DNA from: Ferruginibacter sp.
GTDB lineage: Bacteria; Bacteroidota; Bacteroidia; Chitinophagales; Chitinophagaceae
Direction of reading: 5' to 3'
Length of the DNA: 64,000 nucleotides
NCBI GenBank assembly: GCA_019638485.1
Contig: JAHBTP010000004.1
Location: 62,001 to 126,000 of the forward strand
The notes beneath the pieces were generated by a model. It was not told where the DNA came from and searched no databases. It saw only the letters and a program-made list of their open reading frames with translations. A program made the position numbers and the translations under genes. Below, one piece after another: positions 36,478 to 46,500 of this stretch (positions are counted from its first letter, which is position 1; every line of letters starts with the position of its first letter).

Positions 36478-37536
36478 TTAAAGAACAAATTCACTATCCA
36501 ACATTCGTAGTGCTTTGTTATTCCTTTGTGCCTTTTTAAGCACACGCATCCCATCCATAAAGGCCCACTTACCAATACCTCGTTTGAGGTTAAAATTAGA
36601 AATACGATACATCATCTTCCAATGATGGGCGATAATAGAAACTGCTTTAAATAAAGAATATCCATTACCAAAAATTTGTTGAACTCCCGATCCGGAGCCA
36701 TTAAATTCAAGAATATAAAAATTCTTACCTTCCTTTAGGTCTTCAATACTTTTACACTTAATATCATACCTGCCATAAAAGAAACTATTGGAAAAAATAC
36801 TTATCTTATCCATAACAGCCACTAATCTCTCATCAATCTCACTATGAATACTTTTTAAATCACCTCCTTGTGTTCGATTGGAAGCGTCAGATAAAAAGAA
36901 CCTTTCACCAAAGGGTAGAATTGCTGCAAGATAAGAAGAGTGCTTTCTTTTTAACTCATCCCGTTTAAATCGAACGCCTTCATGTTTATCTAACAGTTGT
37001 TCAATATTATTAACTCCATCTCCAATAATATAAGGGGGCGTTTTTGTTAATAGTCCGGAAATAGTTCCGTGATTACTATCGGGCATCCTATAATAAAACA
37101 AGCCAACTTCCAGAGGAAAATCTACCAAGTGTTGTACTACATATTTTGTATTAATTGCATGGTGATATTTTTCTAATTCTTCCCAATTCTGAACCTTCCT
37201 AAACATATAACCCATCATACCCACATTCGGTTTAACCACCAAGGGGAAAGTGATTCCAGCCTTTTCAATGCGGCGCATTACTTCATCAAACCCAAATTCG
37301 TGTTCTATAAATACACTTTTAGGAAAAGTGCCTTCCGGTAAATGATTATACATCTCTTCTTTAGTCTCTCCTTCCATCCCTCCAAAAGTTAAGGTTGGGT
37401 TAGCCGCAGTAAAAAACCAAAAGTTGCCGGAACGAATGCAATACCAACACCAAACCGGTATAAGAGGAATGTATTTGATAAAGGAGTTCCAAGATTCCCA
37501 GTGAGTTAGCTTGTAAATAGCATCATTCCATTTCAT
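36478..37536 (-). CDS. ATP-grasp enzyme of unknown specificity
   Basis: The 352-residue protein has the ATP-grasp layout. PLVVKPNVGMMGYMFRKV is the first nucleotide strand and lysine, KYVVQHLVDFPLEVGLFYYRM is the second, and NFYILEFNGSGSGVQQIFG is the metal-binding end with Glu and Asn. Its N-terminus (KLTHWESWNSFIKYIPLIPVWCWY) resembles the D-ala-D-ala-ligase-like ATP-grasp proteins often found beside Bacteroidota surface-lipid genes. The substrate is unknown. The start is ATG 37534-37536; the in-frame codon at 37545 is TTG. The gene borders repeat cluster B. Confidence 0.8.
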   Translation of the reverse strand: MKWNDAIYKLTHWESWNSFIKYIPLIPVWCWYCIRSGNFWFFTAANPTLTFGGMEGETKEEMYNHLPEGTFPKSVFIEHEFGFDEVMRRIEKAGITFPLVVKPNVGMMGYMFRKVQNWEELEKYHHAINTKYVVQHLVDFPLEVGLFYYRMPDSNHGTISGLLTKTPPYIIGDGVNNIEQLLDKHEGVRFKRDELKRKHSSYLAAILPFGERFFLSDASNRTQGGDLKSIHSEIDERLVAVMDKISIFSNSFFYGRYDIKCKSIEDLKEGKNFYILEFNGSGSGVQQIFGNGYSLFKAVSIIAHHWKMMYRISNFNLKRGIGKWAFMDGMRVLKKAQRNNKALRMLDSEFVL

Positions 37537-37734
37537 GCCGTGCAAATGTAATTAATCTAAGCGAGTCAATTATTTTCAAAATAAATATAAAATACCGGGC
37601 TTAGGATGCTACCATTTAACTCATCATTTTACCAATAAGATCGTGTATAATGAAGGTATTGCTATAATTCACCACCTTACCATCCCGCTTCTCGCCTACT
37701 CGTTTCTACAACCCGGTCAAGCAACAATAACAAT

Positions 37735-39850
37735 TTGGCTTTGTAAAAACACTTTTCGTTTATCCATAACCGTTATGCTCCATAAATACCGAATTTGAGG
37801 TATTGTTTCGTATTAAAAATACTCCGAACTTTGAATTGGGGTGGGGGGGCGTAGCCCCCGTCCAATAGGGTGTTTACCCACAAAGTACCTAACTGAGGTA
37901 TTGTTCTGCATCTCCAAATTTCATATCTTTATATCGGGTCAGCGGGATACCGGCCCGGGGATTTAATTAAATTTAGAAGCCCGAGAATAATCATTCTTTT
38001 TTGCTTTCTCACCCATATAACATCATTCTGTAGTGTCTCCTCGAATTTTAATAATTCCGAATTTTACTTTATAGAGAAGCTGTTTCGCCCTTTTTAAAAT
38101 ATTAGCCACAAATTGCCGGACCGTGGTATTGTTCTTCACTTTCATAAATCCGAAATTTGCTTTGTGGCGAGAACACCGGTTCCCCATCTATCGGGGGTTG
38201 TACCCACAAAGTACCATAGTGAGGTATTGTTTTGTGTTTTTAAGAAAACGAACTTTGCACCGGGGTGGGAAACGCAGTTTCCCCTTTTTTTGAAAAGATA
38301 ACCTACAAAGTACCTAACTGAGGTATTGTTCCTTGTTTTAAAAAAAACGAACTTTGAATTGGGTCAGGGGGATACCGGCCCGGGAATATAATCAAATTCA
38401 GAAACTCGAAAACAATCATTCCTTTTTGCTTTCTTCCCCAATTTACCATTGTGAGATTTTATTTCACGTTTAAGTATTTTCAAATTTTGCTTTAAGACTG
38501 GAACACCATTTCCCTAATTGTTTTTGGAATAATAGTATTTGCATGGTGCTATTGTGTGATTTTTTTTGTATTTACAATAATCTGAATTTTAATCCATGTT
38601 AGGAAACGCAGTTTCCCCCTTTTTGAAAAGATAACCTATAAAGTACCTAACAGAGGTATTGTTCCACATTTAAAAAAACAAACCTTGCTTTGGGTCCGTG
38701 GAGCATTTTTCCCTTCCCATGTTTTCTTTTTCATATTCTTAATCGCGGGTTTCCTTTTCCAAACGCTCATTGTTCCAAAATTCGCTCAAGTGCTATTCTT
38801 CTCTTTCCTTTCCCTGCAATTCAACATGGAATTAGAGTGATGACGAAAAAATTTATTACGCAAAGCGTATAACAGCGTATGTGTGCAGATTTTCCTCATG
38901 CCGGAAATTATATTAGTTCATTACAGCACAAAAGCACAGCCATACATTATTCGCTGTAGTGTAGCCAGGGAAATTTTACTCAGCCTTCGGAAGTCTTGCC
39001 TTTTCTTTCTGCCCCTTTCTTTATGTCAAGAAAAAAGAGTGCTGAACTACCTTCTAAATATAAAAGTTGCTCTAAGTGACACCCCTACTCATTACAAAGC
39101 GAATGATTATTAAAATCAGCCACCGTTTTTTATTAACATTAAAATAAGAGGTGTGTGTTTAATTAATAGGAGAAGTAATTTCATTTATGCATAACCGTTA
39201 TACTCCATAAATCCCGAATTTGGGGTATTGTTTCGTGTTTGAAATAATCCTAATTTTGAATTGGGGTGAGGGGCGTAGCCCCCGCCCAATAGGGTTTTAC
39301 CCACAAAGTACCTATATGAGGTATTGTTCTGCATCTCCAAATTTCATATCTTTATATCGGGTCAGCGGGATACCGGCCCGGGGATTTAACCAAATTCAAG
39401 AGTTGAAATTGTTCTCACAAAGTACCAATTCAGAACCCCGAGAATAATCATTCCTTTTTGCTTTCTCACCTATATTGAACTATTCTGAAGTATCGTTTCG
39501 AATTTTAATAATTCCGAATTTTACTTTATTGGAGAAGTTGTTTCGCCCTTTTTAAAATATTAGCCACAAATTGCCTAGACGAGGTATTATTCCACATTTT
39601 AAAAAATCAAACTTTGCATTGGGTCCGTGGAGCATTTTTCCCTTCCCGTATTTTCCCTTTTCAATTTTCTCTGTTTCTATCTTTCTCTACTTTTCCTCTT
39701 CCAATCCCCCGCTTTAATTCAAAAATTATCCACGCACTTACACAACCAACCTGTACTTTTTATCCAATATGCATTAGATATATGTGCTTCTTCTATTTAA
39801 TCCCCCTTGTTCAACACCTAAACGGTTTGCAGCTTGATGCAAGCAGGGCA
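37735..39850 (+). repeat. Repeat cluster B (modular hairpin repeats)
   Basis: No gene is credible from 37,546 to 40,713. Cluster B opens with the leader ATAACCGTTAT (37,766) and carries about ten copies of the core GGTATTGTT (for example near 37,799, 37,897, 38,125, 38,223, 38,322, 38,655, 39,224, 39,320). Each is followed by an A-rich stretch, CGAA(A/T)TTTG and one of several hairpins: GGGGGC-GTA-GCCCCC (~37,845), CGGGTCAGCGGGATACCGG (~37,938 and 39,358), GGGAAAC-GCA-GTTTCCC (~38,268 and 38,603) and GAGAAC-ACCG-GTTC (~38,168). A ~500-base spacer (38,692-39,190) separates two sub-clusters. The end (CAACACCTAAAC, ~39,827) matches the end of cluster C. Nothing recognisable lies at 39,850-40,220. 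Confidence 0.8.
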
Positions 39851-40230
39851 TTTTAGCACTAATGTTGATGCAAGAACTACAGTTAAAATATAGTACAAAA
39901 GTTCGAACGGTGCAATTCACTCCTGCTTGCGTTCAAACCGCTTCCTATGTTTACATTCAATAAATTTAATAAACGAAAAGGAACAAAATATTGAAAGAAC
40001 AAAGGGCGGAGTAAGACACGCAAACCGAATAAGTGATAGCGCTTTTATAACATGACAATCACCACCATTTTCTTACCAGATCCTGAACAGTTCAACATGC
40101 TTTTTTGAAAAGCCCAAATTAGGATAGATAGTACCTTGTAAGGGCGTTCTTCCAGTTGTTTTTTTCCTGATTATAAAATTTAATCATTCATCAAAAACGG
40201 CAACACAAGAAAACAAAATTATTATGCTGT

Positions 40231-40656
40231 GATATTGATGTGTCGCATCTTTCACTGGATGTGACTTATGAAAATAATCTATGTTAGTTATTCCACCCGC
40301 AAGTGGATAATCATGTTTCCGGATTCAAAAAGGTCCTTGGGCATGCTGGCAAAAATTATCACTTTGTGATGGAGGCAACCGGAGTCTATTACATCGCCCG
40401 GCCTTCTTCTTGCACCAGCACAATTGCAAATTAAGTGTGGTCAACGCTATCAGCATTAAGTGCTACATCCGGATGCCCCTGGTGCGCAATAAGACTGATA
40501 AAAAAATAGTAATTGGATATGCTGGTATGGTAGAGGACAAACGGAAAAACCGGAAAACAAGCATTGGTGGCAGTGATGAATAAACTCTTAAAACAACTGT
40601 ATGCTGTGGCAAGCAAGGGCACAATTTATCAACCCAATTACTGTTCACAAAAACCT
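40231..40656 (+). pseudogene. Decayed IS110-family transposase
   Basis: Three separate frames give successive pieces of an IS110 (DEDD) transposase. The N-terminus is DIDVSHLSLDVTYENN. Then comes FVMEATGVYY, the family hallmark. Then FFLHQHNCKLSVVN, IKCYIRMPLVRNKTDKK, and finally the C-terminus ALVAVMNKLLKQLYAVASKG. At least three frameshifts or stops are present. The ~150 residues between TDKK and the C-terminal helix are gone, so the copy is dead. It sits between repeat cluster B and the arsenic operon, pointing toward arsC. It marks past insertion activity at this edge. Confidence 0.85.
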
Positions 40657-40693
40657 AAAAATTATTTGCTTTTATGCACAGTTCTTGTTAGGT
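40628..40693 (-). repeat. Second imperfect-palindrome element, behind arsC (attC-like or IS110 right end)
   Basis: Left arm AACCCAATTACTGTTCACAA and right arm TTATGCACAGTTCTTGTTAGG pair imperfectly around a short A+T-rich centre. The right end GTTAGGT fits the GTTRRRY box, and read from arsC it gives ACCTAAC (RYYYAAC). It starts ~20 bases after the arsC stop. The copy at 7272-7345 sits at the same distance from another gene. It overlaps the last codons of the dead IS110 transposase, so it may simply be the IS end. Confidence 0.4.
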
Positions 40694-40713
40694 GCATACC
40701 CTTTTGTCTTTGC

Positions 40714-41130
40714 TTATAAATTGTCTGCGATAAACTGTCTGCAAAAGTCTTTTATTTGTTGTCTGACTTGTCTAAATTGTTCGTTGATTTCTTCATCTGT
40801 TCCTGTCGCCTTTGCCGGGTCAGGAAAATTTTGATGAAACTTTTTTGCTTTGGTCGGGAAAAATGAACAACGCTCTTTTGCATTGTCACAAACTGTAATT
40901 ACAAAGTCAAAATCTATATTTCGGTACTCGTCAATATTGTTTGAAGTGTGATTTGAAATATCCATATCGTCTTCTTGCATTGTTGCAATTGCTTTCGGAT
41001 TTACTCCGTGTGTTTCAACCCCTGCACTGTAAATTGCTGCATTTCCGTTCGCAAAGTGTCGCAAGTAACCTTCGGCTATTTGACTTCTGCAACTGTTTCC
41101 TGTGCAAAGCACTAAAATTTTCCTTGTCAT
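40714..41130 (-). CDS. arsC: Arsenate reductase, low-molecular-weight phosphatase type (ArsC)
   Basis: ArsC reduces arsenate to arsenite. The 138-residue protein has the phosphatase P-loop CTGNSCRS at residues 9-16 (catalytic Cys9). DFVITVCDNAKERCSFFP supplies the second redox cysteine pair (Cys81 and Cys88 region), and FPDPAKATG is the acid loop. This is the thioredoxin-coupled ArsC class. It is the last gene of arsR-arsM-arsC, starting 3 bases after the arsM stop. No arsenite efflux gene (acr3/arsB) is present in the operon. Confidence 0.93.
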   Translation of the reverse strand: MTRKILVLCTGNSCRSQIAEGYLRHFANGNAAIYSAGVETHGVNPKAIATMQEDDMDISNHTSNNIDEYRNIDFDFVITVCDNAKERCSFFPTKAKKFHQNFPDPAKATGTDEEINEQFRQVRQQIKDFCRQFIADNL

Positions 41131-41133
41131 AGT

Positions 41134-41973
41134 TTAACAACAGCCCGAATTTGGTGAACAACAATCTGCTGGTTTTTCTGCATAAACTGTTATACTTCTG
41201 ATGACCGTTTCATTCGATTTGTATTGAGCAATTTCATCATCATTCAAATAGTTTTTCAGAATGTCGTCAGGCACAATGATAGGTTTGTTTTTCTGAATTT
41301 GCATATTGACAAACCCCACATTTCTTACATAACTCAAATATTCTTCTTTATAAATCGCACTTGCTACACAACCTGCATACATTTCAGCCGCAGATTTTAT
41401 TTTTTCTGGAAGTTCTCCTATTAAAACAATATCAGAAATACTGAAATGTCCACCCGGTTTTAAAACTCTGTACATTTCGGCAAAAACAGCTTGTTTATTC
41501 GGCACAAGGTTTAAGACACAATTACTTACAATCACATCCGCAACATTTGCAGTTAGGGGCATTTTTTCAATATCTCCTTGTCTAAACTCTACATTATTAA
41601 AACCCAATTTCTCAGCATTATTTCGGGCTTTGTCTATCATTGCTTCCGTAAAATCAATTCCGATAACTTTTCCTGTTTCGCCTGTTTCTGCTCTTGCAAC
41701 AAAGCAGTCGTTGCCGGCACCGCTACCCAAATCAATTACGGTATCGCCTTTTTTGATTTTGGCAAATTGTGTCGGTAAACCGCAACCCAACCCTAAATCA
41801 GCGTCCGGATTGTAACCTTCGAGGTTGTGGTATTCTTCACTCATTATGTTATATACTTCGGTACTACAACCACCGGCACCACAACAAGATGAGGTGTTAG
41901 TCTCTTTGTCTTGCAAGGCTATTTCACTGTATTTCTGCCTTACCATTTCTTTGATTTCTTGGTCTGTGTACAT
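41134..41973 (-). CDS. arsM: Arsenite S-adenosylmethionine methyltransferase (ArsM)
   Basis: ArsM methylates arsenite to less toxic or volatile forms. The 279-residue protein has an N-terminal cysteine cluster (TSSCCGAGGCS) and the SAM-binding motif VIDLGSGAGNDCFVAR near residue 77. Conserved Cys is visible in VSNCVLNLVPNK and in EMYAGCVASA, the pair that binds arsenite with the N-terminal cysteine. A Cys-rich tail (DCCSPNSGCC) closes the protein. It lies 23 bases after arsR and 3 before arsC, in one operon. Confidence 0.95.
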   Translation of the reverse strand: MYTDQEIKEMVRQKYSEIALQDKETNTSSCCGAGGCSTEVYNIMSEEYHNLEGYNPDADLGLGCGLPTQFAKIKKGDTVIDLGSGAGNDCFVARAETGETGKVIGIDFTEAMIDKARNNAEKLGFNNVEFRQGDIEKMPLTANVADVIVSNCVLNLVPNKQAVFAEMYRVLKPGGHFSISDIVLIGELPEKIKSAAEMYAGCVASAIYKEEYLSYVRNVGFVNMQIQKNKPIIVPDDILKNYLNDDEIAQYKSNETVIRSITVYAEKPADCCSPNSGCC

Positions 41974-41996
41974 GGTATTTATTAATTAGAGATTGA

Positions 41997-42323
41997 TTAA
42001 CAGCAGTTTTGTCTTAGAACTGTTGTGATGATTTTTGAAAAATAATTTTTAAGGACTTCAAAAACTTTTTCATCAATGCAATAACAAATTGCATTGCCTT
42101 CGATATTTCCTTTTATCAGTCCTGCGTTTTTTAGTTCTTTCAGATGTTGCGAGACGGTAGGTTGAGCAAGAGGTAATTCGTTTACGATGTCTCCGCAAAT
42201 ACAAACGTTTACTTTCAATAAATGTTCTATGATAGCCACTCTTGCCGGATGTCCCAATGCCTTTGCAATAGTTGCAATTTGATTTTGTTGGTCTGTAAAG
42301 TGGTCTGTTTTTGTTGCCCCCAT
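41997..42323 (-). CDS. arsR: ArsR/SmtB family arsenic-responsive repressor
   Basis: The 108-residue winged-helix repressor begins the operon. HPARVAIIEHLLKVNVCICGDIV contains the metalloid-sensing Cys-x-Cys in the alpha-3 position. PLAQPTVSQHLKELKNAGLI is the recognition helix, followed by the wing GNIEGNAICYCID. The C-terminal LRQNCC adds two cysteines that could be a third ligand. Arsenite binding releases it from the palindrome 14 bases upstream of its own start. Confidence 0.93.
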   Translation of the reverse strand: MGATKTDHFTDQQNQIATIAKALGHPARVAIIEHLLKVNVCICGDIVNELPLAQPTVSQHLKELKNAGLIKGNIEGNAICYCIDEKVFEVLKNYFSKIITTVLRQNCC

Positions 42324-42336
42324 TATTTTACCTATT

Positions 42337-42352
42337 TAATATTGCAATATTA
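42337..42352 (-). promoter_or_regulatory. Operator palindrome for ArsR
   Basis: TAATATTGCAATATTA is a perfect 16-bp palindrome 14 bases upstream of the arsR start. ArsR/SmtB repressors bind A+T-rich palindromes of this kind over their own promoter. Confidence 0.75.
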
Positions 42353-42478
42353 CGATAAAGGTTTAAACGATAAAATAATTATCCTGTTTTTTTAAAATTG
42401 TATTTATTGATGATGTGAATTTTGGTCAGGCTGTTTTATATCTGTCTGTTGATGTTAACATGGTCTTTGTAGGGTTGT

Positions 42479-43560
42479 ACCTAAACACCCCAATTAATAA
42501 TGCTCGTTAAAAATAACTACTACCCTCACCACATCATATTCACAAAAAAAGGGCCCCGGTTTTCCGGAGCCCTTAAATTGGTTTCTTTAGGACAATTATA
42601 ACTTAATAATGCGCTTGCTCGCCTTATTCTTACCCTGTACTACTTCTACAAAATAAGATCCCGCTTTTAGCTCATTACCTAAGGTTAATGTCTCTCCCGG
42701 CATCATACTCATTACCTTGTATGTTCTACCCAAATTATCTACTAACCTCACTTGTATCTTGTTAAACTTATCTGTGCTCTTTGCTACCAGCTTAAAGCTG
42801 TGTACACTCGGGTTAGGGAAGATACTTACATCCAATCCACCTTCTATTACCTCCACAGGGGTAACCTTGGTGATTGGTAAGCTTTCGCCACGCTCACCCT
42901 GGCTGCACTCAGGAAACTTAACCTTCAGGCTACGTATTCCACTATTGCCGCAACCATTGTTACCTACTGCAGTAATATTACCGGCAATAGACATACCACT
43001 GTACTCTACTGTAATAGAGGTTGTACCCTGACCATCAACAATTGTTGCTCCCGCAGGTACTGTCCATACCACTGAGGTTGCCTGCATTGGCATTGAACTC
43101 AATGAGTATGTATATACTCTGTTAGGACAATCTTCACTTACTATGTCTATATCTATACCGCTTGGTGCACTTGGCATACGGTTGCTAAGCGCAATACTGC
43201 GTGAACCGCTGGTACCGCAACCGGTGCTGGCTGTTACGCTTATTCCGCCGCCGTTGTATGAACCGCTAAAGCTTACAGTTATGCTATTAGTACCTTGGCC
43301 GCTTTCAATGTTGGCTCCGGTAGGTACTGTCCAAGTATATGTATTACCGCCTACCTGGGCTACACTGTAAGTAGCTATCTGACCTGAAGGATAACCAACA
43401 GATGGCATATACAAACATGGATTGTTAGGGCCACTGATTAATGACGGAATGCTTGGTACGGTGCGGCTTATGGTTATGCTGCGAGTATTACTTACTCCGC
43501 ATCCGTTTTGTGCCGTTACAGAAATGGCACTCGTAGCAAAGGCATTATCAAACTCTACTG
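42479..43560. repeat. Near-identical duplicate segment, copy 1 (3' end of giant gene 1 plus downstream)
   Basis: This segment matches 57904-58985 at a constant offset of 15,425 bases with no gaps. In a line-by-line comparison I noticed only two mismatches (about 42,518 and 42,698). At 43,561 the match drops sharply (GTAATAGAGG versus GTTAACTCATG), and further upstream the two genes differ by several per cent. On the other side the match starts at ACCTAAACACC, right where the modular repeat cluster ends in the second copy. Confidence 0.9.
42544..42572 (-). terminator. Rho-independent terminator of giant gene 1
   Basis: On the minus strand GGGCTCCGG-AAAA-CCGGGGCCC followed by TTTTTTT, 24 bases past the stop at 42596. 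An identical structure follows giant gene 2. Confidence 0.85.
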
Positions 43561-46500
43561 TAATAGAGGTTGTTCCCTGACCGTTAATAATAGTAACTCC
43601 GGCTGGTACTACCCAATTGTATTGCTCTGCCTGATCTACCTCGGCTACACTGTAAACAACCTGTGTTTGGCCGTCTATTAATCCGCAGGCATCCATTGGA
43701 CCGCTTATCTCGCCTAATGATCCCGGCATTTGAGCCAGCATATAGAAAATGCTCATTTCGCTGGTACCGCAAGAGTTATGGGCTCTTACGCGAAGCTGCT
43801 TATTGGCTTGTGCCGTAAAGCCCGCTCCAAGGGTTATCGTTAATTCTCCTGTTCCCTGGCCATTAACAACAGTTACGTTAGTGGGCGGAACAACCCAGCT
43901 ATATGATGTAGCATTAGCATCAGGAGCTGCTGTATAAGTCAACTCTACATTGGTTCCTACATAAGTACATACGTTAACCTGACCACTAATAACCGGTGCT
44001 GCCGGTGCATCACAAGTAATGTTCAGCGTACGTGTAATAGGATCACATGGTGATATACCGGTTACATCTACAGAAATACTACCGGTGTAGTTTGTTGCAT
44101 AATTAAACGATATGCTGGTTGTTCCCTGGCCGCTTACATTAAGTGCGGTATTAGGAATATTCCAAACTATCGTACTGTAATTGCTTGCTGTAATGCTGTA
44201 AGTAGCCAATGGTGAACCATTGCCCACGTGAGCGCCGGAATTGGTTGGTCCGGTAATCTCTGCACTAACATCAAGGGCAGGAGTAACGTTTACTTCTACA
44301 GTGCCACTATTTGTACATCCTTTATTAGAGGTAGATGTAGCCGTATAAGTATGGTTACCTGCTGACGGTGACGCATAAACGCTTGTAGCAGCTTCACCAT
44401 TGTATGCCACGGTAGCGGCTGGGTCTGTAAACAAGCCGGCAACAGGGCTCCAGGTAATAGCTGTTGGTTGAGAAAGCGTAATGCCAAAGGTCATTATCGG
44501 ACGTATAGTGGTAACTGTTTCCGTTCCATTCGTACCGGCACACATATCTCTAACGCCAACGGAATTATCGGCATAATTATACCGGCCTGTACCGGCAGCT
44601 GCTGTTGCAGATGATACAGTAGCAGCATTGCTCCAGCATACCGGAGAACCGGCACTACAGGTGTTGTCTGGGTCGTTATCAAAGCAAACACTAATTACCA
44701 CGTTGGATGTACCATTCCACACCAATGGTGAAATAAAGTTAAACACATTAGCTCCAAGCACAGGCTCATAGCTTGGACTATAATATACTGTGGTTAACGA
44801 TGCATCGGGAACATAAGCCGATGTTAACAATCCACTGGTTAATCCGGCCTTAATAAAGAAATTATCATTATTGATATCATTTGGTCTTGCAAGGGCTGTT
44901 ACATTAAACGAAATTGAATTAAGCTCGCTTCCTGCCACCATTCCCATACCTGTTAACTCTGATGCAAGCACAATGTATTGTCTGCGAGAACCTTCATACA
45001 AACGATAGAACGGACTAGATGCTCCTACAGTTGTTGTTGGGCTTGAACCTGTGGCTACTCCTGAACCCGGAACAGCAACCAATCCTCCCGATGCAGTAAG
45101 TAATTGTGGATTATTTTCACACATATTTACTGCAGATGGAGTAACAATTACAGCATCCGGTTTAGGATTAATAGTAAGGCTAACAGCAGCAGAAGTATTG
45201 CTTGTACAACCTGTTACCGTATTGGTAGCTGTCACTGTAAATGAACCACTCTGAGATGCCACATAAGAGCTACTTGTTGCACCCGGAATAGCAACTCCAT
45301 TACGATACCATTGATAGGTTGCGCTGCCTGCATTGGTAGTGGCATTAAATGTTTGAGTAGCCGGATAACAGATGTTAATTGGCCCGGCCTCAGCAATACC
45401 GGCTGTAGGCAATGGGTGTACAGTAATAGTGATATCATCTTCCACACTATTGTTACATGCATCAAACACCGTTAAGGTATATGTTGTGGTAGATGTTGGA
45501 GTTACCAAAAGTGTTTCAGTATTTCCAATTACAGTGTTTCCAATTCTCCAATTGTAACTCAAAGGCTCTCCTCCATAACCATTAGCCTGTAAGGTGGTTG
45601 AGCCGCCAATGCAAATTTCTGTTTGAGATGCTGAAGCAGTGCCTGAAAGTGGTGTTACTACAACTTCTACAGATTCCGGCAACGAAGTACAACCTGTTAT
45701 ATTATCTGTTGCTGTTACATAATACGTAGTAGTAACTGTTGGTGAAACACTCACTGAGCTACCACTTAGATTACCCGGATTCCATGTCCATGTACGAGTG
45801 CTGGTAACATCACCTGTAAGTGTTTTAAAGATACCCACCGGACGATAAGCATACCCTAGGGTACTTCCGGAAGATACATTATTACCATCCAAAACACCAC
45901 CAGTCATAGTACCACACACCTGAGCCGGAGTTCTGTTATCTCCATAGGTATAGGCAGTAATATTCTGACCGGCGAAATAATCTCTGGCAACTGAAGGTCC
46001 TGTATTACTACCACCATTATTATTACTCCAACAAATAGTAACGAAGATATTAGATACCCCATCCCAATAGAATGGTTGATCAAAATTAAACACTTGAATA
46101 CCGGAAGATGCTATCTGCACACCGTCGTCAGCCAATGGACCGGTATAAACTTCGGTTCCTCCCGAAATGTGTGTTACCGGAGCGCTAAACACTGTATTAT
46201 TTGTCATTCCAATAGAAATCTTAAATCCTTTGAATATAGTGGGCTGGCCTGTTGTAAAATCAAATCCAAAGCCACCCAATTCACCGGCTGTTATTCCTTT
46301 TCCTAATAATTCTGATGCTTTATAAATATAAGACACCTTACCTCCACCCCACGAGCCATAGAATGGCGCTCCGGATAAGTTGGAGGCTGTAGAGCTATAA
46401 TCGCCTACTGTTTTATTAGCCACTAATGCGCCAAGGCTTCTGGCAGATAGTGTGCTTGAATTTCCACTGCATATTACATCAGGTGATGCAGTAACATTAG

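Noticed and set aside
39220..39856. Plus-strand frames of 75 and 80 codons in repeat cluster B
   Set aside because: They are made of hairpin modules and decayed spacer and share text with the frames in cluster A.
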